NCBI GenBank assembly: GCA_002789675.1
Contig: PFTR01000101.1
Span: 734 to 32,919, forward strand
Length of the DNA stretch: 32,186 nt
Direction: 5' to 3'
Source: Alphaproteobacteria bacterium CG_4_9_14_3_um_filter_47_13
Lineage (GTDB): Bacteria; Pseudomonadota; Alphaproteobacteria; Micavibrionales; Micavibrionaceae
The translations under genes and the position numbers were made by a program. The notes under the pieces are model-generated. The model had not been told where the DNA came from. It was given only the letters and a program-made list of their open reading frames with translations, and did no database searches. Position 1 is the stretch's first letter. Each line of letters begins with the position of its first letter. This document shows, piece after piece, positions 7,178 to 15,087 of this stretch.

Positions 7178-8072
7178 GACAGCCTCCCGGCCGCTGTGCC
7201 TCCACTGCCGCGCATATTTCACGGGCGCGGGATTCCGGAAAAGGTCCTGCCTGCACCCTGTGATAGACACCGCGCGCGCCCAGATCAGCCATTTTAATCC
7301 GGTAATCCAGCGGTTTCAGAATGACCAGGTTTTTTTGCAAATCTTTCCATGATGTTTTGGCTGCTTCGCTGGATTTGAGGCTGGCAAGCTGGACAAAATA
7401 GCGACCGCCGTTTTGTGTCCTGAATGTCTCGACACCGGCAGCAGGCTCGGTACGGCTGATTTCCTCGGCCACATCTTTTTCCGGCTTGGCCTGCGGTACA
7501 GGTTTAGACACAGCAGCCTCCGTTGCTTTGGCAACCACAGTTACAGACTCTGTCAAATCCGCAATTTCCCCGGGCTCTTCTTCCTGAACAGCGGCCTCTT
7601 CGATAATTTTTTCCGGTGCTTTCCTGATCTCGCGGCCTTCAACCTTTAACTCGGTTTTCAGTCCGGCGAATAACTGTTCGCGGGTGAGAGGTTCCTCAAT
7701 ATCATCCAGAAGATTTTCGACAGGACGCACTCTTTGCCCTTCTTCAAGTCCGGCGTGAAGGGTTTCAAAAACTGTACTGTCACGGTGCGGGATATCCATG
7801 CCACCGGGATCATCCGGTGCCACCCTGATCTGTCCGGCATCGGCGCGAATAATCGGCAAGGCTCCCGGATCATGTCTTTCCGCCTCACGCGGATAGCTGT
7901 ACCAGAGAACACTCACCAGAAACACCACAAGACAAAGAACAATCGCCCCCGCCCAGACAGGACGGCGTTGCGGCATCCGGTCACGACGCTGAAGCGCCGT
8001 AAAAATAGACCCGATGGCTCCCCTGAAGCCTTTCGGAAAATTCGGATCATCAAATTCATCTTTATACTGCAT
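7161..8072 (-). CDS. SPOR-domain inner-membrane protein
   Basis: The 303-aa protein has a cytoplasmic N-terminus, one membrane helix (about residues 38-58, AGAIVLCLVVFLVSVLW), a long acidic and alanine/proline-rich periplasmic linker, and a C-terminal SPOR domain (from about 220; GGRYFVQLASLKS ... YHRVQAGPFPESRAREIC). SPOR domains bind denuded glycan strands at division sites. A SPOR protein just upstream of nagZ-scpA-scpB-tat is the standard alphaproteobacterial order. The ATG at 8070-8072 is preferred over an upstream in-frame TTG. I see no ribosome site, but a promoter-like sequence ends 6 nt before the ATG. Confidence 0.85.
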   Translation of the reverse strand: MQYKDEFDDPNFPKGFRGAIGSIFTALQRRDRMPQRRPVWAGAIVLCLVVFLVSVLWYSYPREAERHDPGALPIIRADAGQIRVAPDDPGGMDIPHRDSTVFETLHAGLEEGQRVRPVENLLDDIEEPLTREQLFAGLKTELKVEGREIRKAPEKIIEEAAVQEEEPGEIADLTESVTVVAKATEAAVSKPVPQAKPEKDVAEEISRTEPAAGVETFRTQNGGRYFVQLASLKSSEAAKTSWKDLQKNLVILKPLDYRIKMADLGARGVYHRVQAGPFPESRAREICAAVEAQRPGGCLVVKD

Positions 8073-8078
8073 GGATAT

Positions 8079-8108
8079 ATTGTACGAAGAAATAACGATT
8101 AACAGCAA
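8079..8108 (-). promoter_or_regulatory. Promoter candidate for the SPOR-nagZ-scp-tat operon
   Basis: On the minus strand TTGCTG (8103-8108), an 18-nt spacer and TACAAT (8079-8084) form a possible promoter. Six bases separate the -10 box from the ATG, which places the expected transcript start on the A of the start codon. The -10 box is good (5 of 6), the -35 box only fair (3 of 6). Confidence 0.35.
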
Positions 8109-8194
8109 TCAGTTTTTAACATTTGAGCACATTATTTTATTATAAAATCCGGATCATAATTTTATGTTTTTTCCTGTCCTGTTAATATCAAAGA

Positions 8195-9298
8195 ATGATT
8201 CGTAAATTTAACGTTCTAATGTCCCTCAGAGACAGCCCTGTTTATTTTATAATTCTGGCCTATATCGCCTGTTCATGGCTGCTGGCGCTGGCCTATGGGG
8301 TCATCGGTCAGTTTTCCCTGCTGGTTTACTCACGCCCGGTTATGACGACAACTTTTCTGATTATTTCGCTCTTCATGGGCTGGCTGTGTTTTTACACGAT
8401 GATAAAAATCCGGCCAAAGCACATTACCGTTTTTCTTATCAACGATCTAAAAACCCGCTGGCTGACGAAACAGCGTTTGTCACAGGCGATTTCTCTGCTG
8501 CTGTTTTTCATGCTGTTTCTGTCCGCTTTTTCATCCATGAAATCAATGATTCCAGTGGTGCAGCCTTATCGATGGGACGCTGCTTTTTTTACGCTCGACA
8601 AGGTGATTCATTTCGGGCGGGATCCGTGGACTCTGCTCCAGCCCTTTCTGGGGTTTCCGTTTGTGAGCTTTCTTGTCAATGTGGTCTATAATCTCTGGTT
8701 TCCCGTGATCTTTGCGGTTTTATACTGGCAGATTTTCACATTAAAGCGCCGGAATCTCCGACAACAGTTTTTACTGACTTTCTTTCTGTGCTGGATTATC
8801 AATGGTACGGTTCTGGCCATTCTATTCTCCTCGGCTGGCCCCTGTTTTTTCGGACATATCCTGCCGGATACGACCAACCCTTACGCGCCTCTTATGGCTT
8901 ACCTGCAACAGACCAACGAGATTTTTCCGCTTTGGGCACTGGAGACACAGAATATGCTCTGGCGTCTTTATGAAGACAGTGCATCCGGTTTTGGATCGGG
9001 CATTTCCGCCATGCCCAGCGTCCATGTTTCCGTCGCCTGGCTGCTGTTTCTTTTCGGCTGGAAAACCGGAACAGTCTGGCGCTGGATTTTTGGTATCTTC
9101 TTTGCCTTTATTATGATCGGCTCCGTGCATTTGGGCTGGCACTATGCCGTCGACGGCTATCTTGCCATTCTCACAACCAGTGCAATCTGGTTTCTAAGCG
9201 GGAAATATAAATTTTTGAATGACGTCAGGAACGGACAAGCCTTGATTTTGCTGTCAAATCAAATGAACTCCAGCTATCGGGAAGGAAAGGAACCATAA
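8195..9298 (+). CDS. PAP2-superfamily integral membrane phosphatase/transferase
   Basis: This 367-aa polytopic membrane protein belongs to the PAP2 (phosphatidic acid phosphatase) superfamily, in the subgroup related to inositolphosphotransferases. The active-site motifs are FSSAGPCFFG (211-220), GSGISAMPSVHVSV (267-280, motif PSxH) and SVHLGWHYAVDGY (310-322, H316-x3-D320). About six to eight hydrophobic segments are visible. It probably acts on a lipid phosphate or transfers a phospho-head group at the membrane; the substrate cannot be told. It stands alone on this strand, divergent from the SPOR operon, and its last 74 bp overlap the convergent tadE gene. The start has no clear ribosome site. 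Confidence 0.8.
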   Translation: MIRKFNVLMSLRDSPVYFIILAYIACSWLLALAYGVIGQFSLLVYSRPVMTTTFLIISLFMGWLCFYTMIKIRPKHITVFLINDLKTRWLTKQRLSQAISLLLFFMLFLSAFSSMKSMIPVVQPYRWDAAFFTLDKVIHFGRDPWTLLQPFLGFPFVSFLVNVVYNLWFPVIFAVLYWQIFTLKRRNLRQQFLLTFFLCWIINGTVLAILFSSAGPCFFGHILPDTTNPYAPLMAYLQQTNEIFPLWALETQNMLWRLYEDSASGFGSGISAMPSVHVSVAWLLFLFGWKTGTVWRWIFGIFFAFIMIGSVHLGWHYAVDGYLAILTTSAIWFLSGKYKFLNDVRNGQALILLSNQMNSSYREGKEP

Positions 9299-9656
9299 CA
9301 TCATAATCATAACTGCCATTGATTTCAATAAACTCCAGACTACCGGAGACCGGGAATGTTACATCCACAGTGGCATTATCAGCATCCATAAGAAATGTAC
9401 TTAATTGATCTTTCACAAGAGCCATGACTTCGTTTTCTGTAATTTCACTGTCCACCATCGCTGTACGAGCCACACTTTCAACAGCATACTGAAAGCCATT
9501 CCACGCCAGAAACAATCTCCCGCTCTCGATAATTCCAAATAACAGCGTAATAAAGGCAACAGCAATAAGACTAAACTCTACGGCTGTAGACCCTTTTTCA
9601 TCCTCTAAAAAACGCTTCAATAATTTGGTTTCCGGCTTCTTCATATTTTTGGACAT
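9225..9656 (-). CDS. TadE-like pilus assembly protein (second copy)
   Basis: A 143-aa pseudopilin-like protein: a basic N-terminus, then DEKGSTAVEFSLIAVAFITLLFGIIESGRLFLAW, the classic TadE signature of G-x-x-A-V-E-F followed by a membrane helix. The rest is a small beta-rich extracytoplasmic domain. TadE-type proteins are minor components of Flp/Tad pili. It lies 2 nt after the upstream tadE gene, so the two are probably co-translated. Its 3' end overlaps the PAP2 gene on the other strand. No tadA/B/C, cpaB or secretin genes are in this window. Confidence 0.85.
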   Translation of the reverse strand: MSKNMKKPETKLLKRFLEDEKGSTAVEFSLIAVAFITLLFGIIESGRLFLAWNGFQYAVESVARTAMVDSEITENEVMALVKDQLSTFLMDADNATVDVTFPVSGSLEFIEINGSYDYDVMVPFLPDSWSSFDLTAKSRLVRS

Positions 9657-9658
9657 AG

Positions 9659-10108
9659 TTAATTATTCTGTAATCTGGCCGTTCCGTTCAGATTCAGTGA
9701 ATCGGAAAGACCAGGATAAGGGATAAGCGTCTCATAGTTCCTTGAAATCACGACATTGACATATCTCCGTAAATAATCCCCCACTCCGCAATCCGTATCT
9801 TCATCAGCAGGATCAGCAGGGTCATCGCATTCATAAGTATACGAGATATCAACAGTCACTGTATCAATATTATCTTCAGTCAGACCCAGACTGCTTTCCA
9901 GAATTATGCTCTCTTCAATATCTGCCTCGTCACCGCCCGCCCTGATATATTGCGCTGTGGCCATCGCTGTATCTTCAAGTTTTATGGCATAGTTTAAATA
10001 CATACCGTAATCAAAGATACCGATCACAATCAAAAGCAATGGGGGCGCCATAAGCGCAAATTCAGTCGCCGCAATACCTTTTTTATCTTTTAAAAAAGAT
10101 TTGATCAT
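9659..10108 (-). CDS. TadE-like pilus assembly protein (first copy)
   Basis: A 149-aa protein starting MIKSFLKDKKGIAATEFALMAP, with the TadE cleavage/membrane signature (G-I-A-A-T-E-F-A-L then a hydrophobic stretch) and the typical FDYGMYLNYAIKLEDTA continuation. The periplasmic part holds a Cys/Asp-rich segment (ECDDPADPADEDTDCG), perhaps a disulfide loop or metal site. The ATG at 10106-10108 overlaps the tadG stop by 4 nt (ATGA); a longer in-frame start at 10168 would lie inside tadG and is less likely. Confidence 0.85.
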   Translation of the reverse strand: MIKSFLKDKKGIAATEFALMAPPLLLIVIGIFDYGMYLNYAIKLEDTAMATAQYIRAGGDEADIEESIILESSLGLTEDNIDTVTVDISYTYECDDPADPADEDTDCGVGDYLRRYVNVVISRNYETLIPYPGLSDSLNLNGTARLQNN

Positions 10109-11421
10109 AGCGTGAGCCTTATTTGGGGAACACCGCCCTGTATATTCTCGGCACCCGTCCCTTCGCAATTATTAGCCATATTCGGATTACCGTGAATCTT
10201 GATCGTGAGTGCTATAATTCTCGAGCAGGCGTCACCACCGGATGCGTTTGCATTCCCGCCAATATCCAGACAACGCGAAGGGAGATAAGCAGCGCCACTG
10301 ACAACAACGGATGTTCCGGCACTACCTTTAAAATCATTACACTGAACCTGGGACGATGCATTTCTATCCTGATAAATAGCGATTCCTTCATAGGACTCCC
10401 ATGCCGCATCAAGATCTCCGGGCAAAGGTGCTGATATCTCTACATTGCCTGAAAACTGGACATCTCCGTAAGAACCATAAGCCGGAGATCCTGAAGCACC
10501 GCTATTTGTCAAAATGATTGTCACGCCTTCGCCGGTTAACGTGCCTTTAATATCAATATCACCCCCATCAATAATATAAACACCCGGATCAAGGTTCAGG
10601 GTTTTCCCATTTTTAACAAGAAGCCCGCCGCAGAGAACTCTTACACCATTTGCATCTGCAGCAGGAAGGCTCGCCATCGAAGTTGCATTAATCGGGCCAG
10701 CATTCATCTGGGCTTTGGTGCAGTTATTAAACTCCGGAATATCCAAATCGGCATAAGGATCACTAAAGGGAGGAACACCCGTAGAGATTTTGGGAGAGTT
10801 AATCTGGTCTGCGCCGTCAATTCCCCCGACGACAGAAACATCTCCGACATTAATATCCGAAGAATTGCCATTAATATTCAAGGCAGCATCAGGGTCATTC
10901 GAGTTTACAGCAAGACCACAGCCCACTGAATCAATCGTAATATTCCCGTTAAACAGCATAGATGTACCCGTAGGCGCGAGACTAAGCATACAATAATCAT
11001 CGTTCGGCATAATAATTGCTGTCCCTGCCGCCACCGTGCTAAATATCTCTCCCGGGTAAAAAGCATTGGAAAAATACTTGTAATCGGCACTGGTCAATAA
11101 TGCACTAACGGTTTGATTTCCGCTTTCATCCTGCCCGAAGGTCAAACTCAGACTATTTCCTGCAATATTTTCAAATCCGTTATTAACAGCTTCTTTTAAA
11201 GCTTTCTCTTCCGCTGATTCTTCGGGGAAACCATAAGCAACCTCCCAGGCGGCCGCAATAACAGCAGCATCCACAGCAACTTGCAAATTACGATTATTAT
11301 GCAACCACATACTGACATCAACACCAACAGCCGTCATCCCGAACAAAAGGGGCAGCATAACGGCTGTCAATGGCGCAATAGCGCCTGCCTGGTTCATCAA
11401 ATAAGAGCCTATTTTCGGCAT
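10105..11421 (-). CDS. TadG-family pilus assembly protein
   Basis: A 438-aa protein with the Tad N-terminal domain: NQAGAIAPLTAVMLPLLFGMTAVGVDVSMWL (membrane helix, about 10-40), then NNRNLQVAVDAAVIAAAWEVA, the typical helix after it. The remaining 350 residues are Gly/Asn/Asp-rich and beta-repetitive (for example ITIDSVGCGLAVNSND, LNLDPGVYIIDGGDIDIKG), compatible with a right-handed beta-helix or related surface fold, with several cysteines. In alphaproteobacteria TadG-tadE-tadE form the minor-component operon of the tight-adherence pilus. A strong GAGGAA ribosome site precedes the ATG. Confidence 0.85.
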   Translation of the reverse strand: MPKIGSYLMNQAGAIAPLTAVMLPLLFGMTAVGVDVSMWLHNNRNLQVAVDAAVIAAAWEVAYGFPEESAEEKALKEAVNNGFENIAGNSLSLTFGQDESGNQTVSALLTSADYKYFSNAFYPGEIFSTVAAGTAIIMPNDDYCMLSLAPTGTSMLFNGNITIDSVGCGLAVNSNDPDAALNINGNSSDINVGDVSVVGGIDGADQINSPKISTGVPPFSDPYADLDIPEFNNCTKAQMNAGPINATSMASLPAADANGVRVLCGGLLVKNGKTLNLDPGVYIIDGGDIDIKGTLTGEGVTIILTNSGASGSPAYGSYGDVQFSGNVEISAPLPGDLDAAWESYEGIAIYQDRNASSQVQCNDFKGSAGTSVVVSGAAYLPSRCLDIGGNANASGGDACSRIIALTIKIHGNPNMANNCEGTGAENIQGGVPQIRLTL

Positions 11422-11478
11422 AATTTCCTCTTTTAAAAACTATTCCCCTTACCTTGATATTGCCAGAATACCCTTTCT

Positions 11479-11502
11479 AATCCTTTAATCATTCAAAGGA
11501 TT
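11479..11502. promoter_or_regulatory. 8-bp inverted repeat upstream of tadG
   Basis: AATCCTTT (11479-11486) and AAAGGATT (11495-11502) are perfect complements around an 8-nt loop, about 60 bp before the tadG start and 70 bp after the stop of the membrane-protein gene. It has no U-run on the minus strand, so it fits an operator better than a terminator. Confidence 0.35.
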
Positions 11503-11570
11503 TTATCTTCTTTTATGGTTTATTAGGGCTAGTTTTGAAAAATGGATAGAGACTTCAGATCAAAATAACT

Positions 11571-12104
11571 TTATTTCTTTTTTTTCTGGCCATTTTCATC
11601 TCCTTCACTGATTTTCTCTTCCGTCTCCAAAGGAAAACCTTCTGAATCAATCGGAATCTCTCCCGTTACTTCCTGTCCCCAACGTTCGACAAGAGCCTCC
11701 TGCCTTTTTTCGATATCTTTCATTCTTGAGACAGAGCGCTGCACCATGATTGTGCCGACAATGCCCGACATCGACCAGCTAATCAGATAACCAATTCCTG
11801 CCGCAGAATAGATCACAATGATGGTCAACGGATCGGCAATAATTTTTATTGCCATTTCCGGTGTGTGGCTCCTGATCCACAGATCAATCAGAAACGGGGT
11901 GCACCCTGCCAGATTCATCGCGCCCACAGTCAGTGCTTTTGCCCCTTTATCACTTCGGTCAAGAAGCGCGGCAACAATGGTTGGAATCATACCGATAAAA
12001 AGAACAATTGTTGTTGGCGCGAAGACAATAGCCGTAAAAAAACATGCAATTCCAATGACCTGCCCTCTTCCGCTAATCTTTTTCTTTTTTCGTCTCAATC
12101 CCAT
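11571..12104 (-). CDS. Membrane protein of unknown function
   Basis: I do not recognise this 177-aa protein. It begins with a basic stretch (GLRRKKKKISGRGQ), has about three to four hydrophobic segments (VIGIACFFTAIVFAPTTIVL, FIGMIPTIVAAL, IIVIYSAAGIGYLISW and a possible weak one after KALTVG), and ends in a charged cytoplasmic tail rich in Glu and Lys. Its ATG lies 2 nt after the stop of the pseudokinase gene, so the two are almost surely translated together and may form a membrane complex. No catalytic motif is visible. Confidence 0.75.
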   Translation of the reverse strand: MGLRRKKKKISGRGQVIGIACFFTAIVFAPTTIVLFIGMIPTIVAALLDRSDKGAKALTVGAMNLAGCTPFLIDLWIRSHTPEMAIKIIADPLTIIVIYSAAGIGYLISWSMSGIVGTIMVQRSVSRMKDIEKRQEALVERWGQEVTGEIPIDSEGFPLETEEKISEGDENGQKKKK

Positions 12105-12106
12105 TT

Positions 12107-14221
12107 TTAAAAACCACCTGCTTTCGAAAAATGTATAAAGGCAAAGACCAGAATGACAATGGCCGCCAGAAAACCGGAGACAACAGCCGCGACTTCCTGT
12201 CCTGTTTCCTTACTATAAATCTCTGGCTTGCCCAATCTGTGCACAAGTTCGGTATTTTCTATCCCAAGATCCCTATATTCTTCCATTGCTGCCCGAAAAC
12301 CATAAAAATCACGTCTTCTTTCTTCGCTATCATCAAGAACCGTCATTATTTTGGTTAAATCCCCTGTTTTTTTCAGCTTTTCAATACGCTTGCGGATATC
12401 AACACGCAATTCCCTGTCGTGGTAACGCTCATAAACAGGCTCCAGAATTTCTGCAATCCAGCTGGCAATACCGGGAAAGGGTTCCAGGCGCGAGCGCTTC
12501 TGGATTGTTGCCAGCACTTTGATATTGCCCAGTATCTTTGTATAGATCTCAGGGGCATTTAACTCTGGAAAAAAAGGGTCAATATTGCGCCGATCCTTGA
12601 TCGAAAGAAAAGCCGCTATGTTTCTGTCAAGAAACAGTTTTGGCTTATCTGTCGACTCTGATATCCCTTCAAAGGCAAGCATCATCTCTTCAGGGCTGCG
12701 CACATAATATCCTGCCAGCCGATCACTCACACACGGACTTTCCGGGCACAGAAAGTAAAGACAGCGCTCTATTCCGTACCCGATTGTCGTTTGACGTAAA
12801 AAGGCGCGGCAACTGTCAAATTTTGAATTGAGATTCCCCACATCCACTTTCACGTCCTGCTGCATCGTAAGCCAGAACATCACCAGCTGATGATTAATGA
12901 TCTCGACATAGGGCATAATATCCCGCTTCAATATATAAGCTTCCGCAAGAGCATAAGGAATCCCTTCCGGATGGAGACAAAGGTTCTTAAACCGTATCGG
13001 CGCCTCAGGATCAAGCGCTACAGAAACACGCGAAATCAGTTGTTCCCAATAGCCGGAGCCACGCCCTCCCTGCTGCGCCTGTTCAATGGCCAGATCCAGC
13101 CGCTCTTTGCAGCGTGTATCCTCCAAAGAACGTATCACCCACTGCTCCAGCGTATCGCTCTCGATCAGGGAAGCAACTTCTCCCTGATTTTTGTTCAGGT
13201 CCATGGCCAGTAATATAGGTCTCAGATATCGTTCATTATTAAAAACAAGAGGTCTGCTGGCTTTTTTCTTTTTGGCACTTTGCTTGGGGCTGAGACGTTG
13301 CCCGTCCATCCAGGATTCGATCTCCTCAAGTGTCCAGCGCTGCGTCCTTTCATCATAAAGAAGCCCACGCAACAATTCCAGAATAGCACCGGTAAAACGT
13401 TCCTTTCCGGTTAAAGCCCCATAACTGCCCAGCTCGATTTTCTCACGGATGATGGCATCATCATCCAACCCCGCCAGAGGATTTTTCTGGCGCAGAATCA
13501 TTGTCAGGCTCACCCCGAAAGCATAAATATCATCTTCGAGCGTCCCGCGCCCCTGTGCCACAGCATCAGCCTGCGCCCGCTCGATTGTTTCAAAAACTTT
13601 CGGCTGCAAATAGGACGGCGGCGTAGACAGACACTCGCCCAGAATAACCTGGCTCCCCCCCTCATCAGCGCCCCCTTCGAAAATATTCATAGGGTTAATA
13701 CAGCCGTGCACCATCTCGATATTCCGTAATCCTGATAAAGTTCGAACCATCGGCTCAATAAAAACTTTCATCGCCTTTTCCGGCTTCCAGCCCAACCCGT
13801 CTTCTCCGGCACCCTTCATCAAAGGCTGTCCCAGTGTATTCCGGTAGACAAACACATATCTTTCACCTTGCGCCGGCGGCCAATAGACAACGCCGGCAGA
13901 CACAAGACTAACCAGCCCCGGGCTCATAATGCCTGCATATTTTTTGGCAAGTGACGAACGGGGAACCAGATGGTTTTCACAAACCAGCGCAAAAAGAGTC
14001 TCGTTTGTGCTACCCCTGGCACGGGCGCTATAAGCCTTGGAAATACCGCGATCCAGATGCTTCAGGCGCTTTTCAACAAGAATCTCGATATCACCGTCAA
14101 GAACCGCGATCACCGACAGTTTGTTCCGGCCAGAAGCATGACTACGCTTGACCGATTGCGCCGCAGACTCTTCATCATCTACAGAGAGATCTTCTGGATC
14201 CTGATTATGTTCTGTCATCAT
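12107..14221 (-). CDS. Tail-anchored protein-kinase-like protein (probable pseudokinase)
   Basis: The 704-aa protein carries a degenerate protein-kinase fold in its first 320 residues. The catalytic-loop region reads MVHGCINPMNIF (170-181), where active kinases have HRDxKxxN. The metal-binding DFG position reads LGE (194-196). The later DDIYAFGVSLTMIL stretch (230-243) matches the conserved D-x-x-x-x-G helix of kinases. No VAIK-type lysine is evident. The long C-terminal half (about 330-680) is helical and unknown. A single membrane helix (about 682-700, VVSGFLAAIVILVFAFI) ends the protein. It heads a two-gene operon with the membrane protein downstream. An ATG pair starts it; either could be used. 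Confidence 0.7.
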   Translation of the reverse strand: MMTEHNQDPEDLSVDDEESAAQSVKRSHASGRNKLSVIAVLDGDIEILVEKRLKHLDRGISKAYSARARGSTNETLFALVCENHLVPRSSLAKKYAGIMSPGLVSLVSAGVVYWPPAQGERYVFVYRNTLGQPLMKGAGEDGLGWKPEKAMKVFIEPMVRTLSGLRNIEMVHGCINPMNIFEGGADEGGSQVILGECLSTPPSYLQPKVFETIERAQADAVAQGRGTLEDDIYAFGVSLTMILRQKNPLAGLDDDAIIREKIELGSYGALTGKERFTGAILELLRGLLYDERTQRWTLEEIESWMDGQRLSPKQSAKKKKASRPLVFNNERYLRPILLAMDLNKNQGEVASLIESDTLEQWVIRSLEDTRCKERLDLAIEQAQQGGRGSGYWEQLISRVSVALDPEAPIRFKNLCLHPEGIPYALAEAYILKRDIMPYVEIINHQLVMFWLTMQQDVKVDVGNLNSKFDSCRAFLRQTTIGYGIERCLYFLCPESPCVSDRLAGYYVRSPEEMMLAFEGISESTDKPKLFLDRNIAAFLSIKDRRNIDPFFPELNAPEIYTKILGNIKVLATIQKRSRLEPFPGIASWIAEILEPVYERYHDRELRVDIRKRIEKLKKTGDLTKIMTVLDDSEERRRDFYGFRAAMEEYRDLGIENTELVHRLGKPEIYSKETGQEVAAVVSGFLAAIVILVFAFIHFSKAGGF

Positions 14222-14232
14222 GCGGATGAAAT

Positions 14233-14247
14233 CCTGTTAAGAACAGG
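14233..14247 (-). promoter_or_regulatory. Small hairpin in the pseudokinase leader
   Basis: CCTGTT-AAG-AACAGG is a perfect 6-bp inverted repeat with a 3-nt loop. It lies in the roughly 47-nt leader predicted from the promoter at 14275-14303, about 12 nt before the ATG pair, and could influence translation start or bind a regulator. Confidence 0.35.
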
Positions 14248-14274
14248 AACCCGGAACAGTCCCTGTGAACATTC

Positions 14275-14303
14275 ATTGTAATGTGCTTTGCAGCCATTGT
14301 AAA
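14275..14303 (-). promoter_or_regulatory. Promoter of the pseudokinase operon
   Basis: On the minus strand TTTACA (14298-14303; 5 of 6), a 17-nt spacer and TACAAT (14275-14280; 5 of 6) make a good sigma70-type promoter. Transcription would begin near 14268, giving a leader of about 47 nt. Confidence 0.55.
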
Positions 14304-14356
14304 ATAAAGGGTTCTTTATGATCACAACAAACTGCGCAATCCTATCCTATAAAAAA

Positions 14357-14896
14357 TCAGGAAATCTTCCCGATAAATCTGGAAAAATCGGCAAGCGACA
14401 GAACAACACTGGCTTCTTTTCCGGAAGCCATTTTAAACAGAATTGTTGCTTTATTACCTTTACGCATCATCCCGAGCAGTTTGTCATCCATATTCAAAAA
14501 GGCATAGCACCCGTCCTTGATACAATAGCGCATACTGAATTTGAAAAATGCGCCCTCATCAATTTTCATTTGTGCGCCTTCGGACAGCATCATTCCCAAA
14601 GGCAGGATAATCACGCCTCTGGCATCGTCTCTATCCTCTGGAAACCCGATTGCCAGTTCTGCAACGCGTTCTCCTGATTCGGCAATAATAAGGCGCTGGA
14701 ATATTTCACAGCTCCCTTTCCTGACCTCTCCGTCCGCTTCATTACAGCGGACAATCCACGGTGACGGTTTTTGTTCCTGCGCCTGTTCCTGACTGGCGAC
14801 CGGATGGCTTGATTTAATCGTAATACCGACAGCCGCCGCCAGAAAAACAGCCGCAACCAGAATTATTTTAAATTTATTCTGAAAAAATTTTATCAT
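14357..14896 (-). CDS. IalB-family (invasion-associated locus B) periplasmic protein
   Basis: The 179-aa protein has an N-terminal membrane helix or signal peptide (KIILVAAVFLAAAVGITI), then a domain starting PSPWIVRCNEADG, with the pattern W-x-V-x-C and ...GSCEIFQRL that typifies IalB proteins. A second cysteine pair, RYCIKDGCYAF, follows, and the C-terminal part (GNKATILFKMASGKEASVVLSLADF) matches the family's beta-sandwich end. IalB of Bartonella is linked to red-cell invasion, but in free-living alphaproteobacteria the role is unknown. GGGGGAG precedes the ATG as ribosome site. Confidence 0.82.
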   Translation of the reverse strand: MIKFFQNKFKIILVAAVFLAAAVGITIKSSHPVASQEQAQEQKPSPWIVRCNEADGEVRKGSCEIFQRLIIAESGERVAELAIGFPEDRDDARGVIILPLGMMLSEGAQMKIDEGAFFKFSMRYCIKDGCYAFLNMDDKLLGMMRKGNKATILFKMASGKEASVVLSLADFSRFIGKIS

Positions 14897-15007
14897 AATA
14901 CTCCCCCAAGGCTCTGGATCAGGATCCCAGCTTCTTACGAAACCCCTTTATTTTCAAGGCTAAAATTAAAAAATACAATCTACTCATAACATCATTACAT
15001 AATTTAC

Positions 15008-15036
15008 TTGACGTATCATTCTAAAAATTCTAAAAA
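15008..15036 (+). promoter_or_regulatory. Promoter candidate for the FtsH-like pair
   Basis: TTGACG (15008-15013), a 17-nt spacer and TAAAAA (15031-15036) lie 52 bp before the first FtsH-like gene. The -35 box matches at 5 of 6, the -10 at 4 of 6. An AGGGAG ribosome site sits 9 nt before the ATG at 15088. No sigma32-type sequence is visible. Confidence 0.45.
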
Positions 15037-15087
15037 TCAGTCTTTACAACAACAAATGAAAACAAAGCGAACAGGGAGCGCAATAAA

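Noticed and set aside
8195-8220. A third leaderless-start candidate (TAATAT just before the PAP2 ATG)
   Set aside because: The -10 match is only 4 of 6 and no -35 box lies at the right distance.
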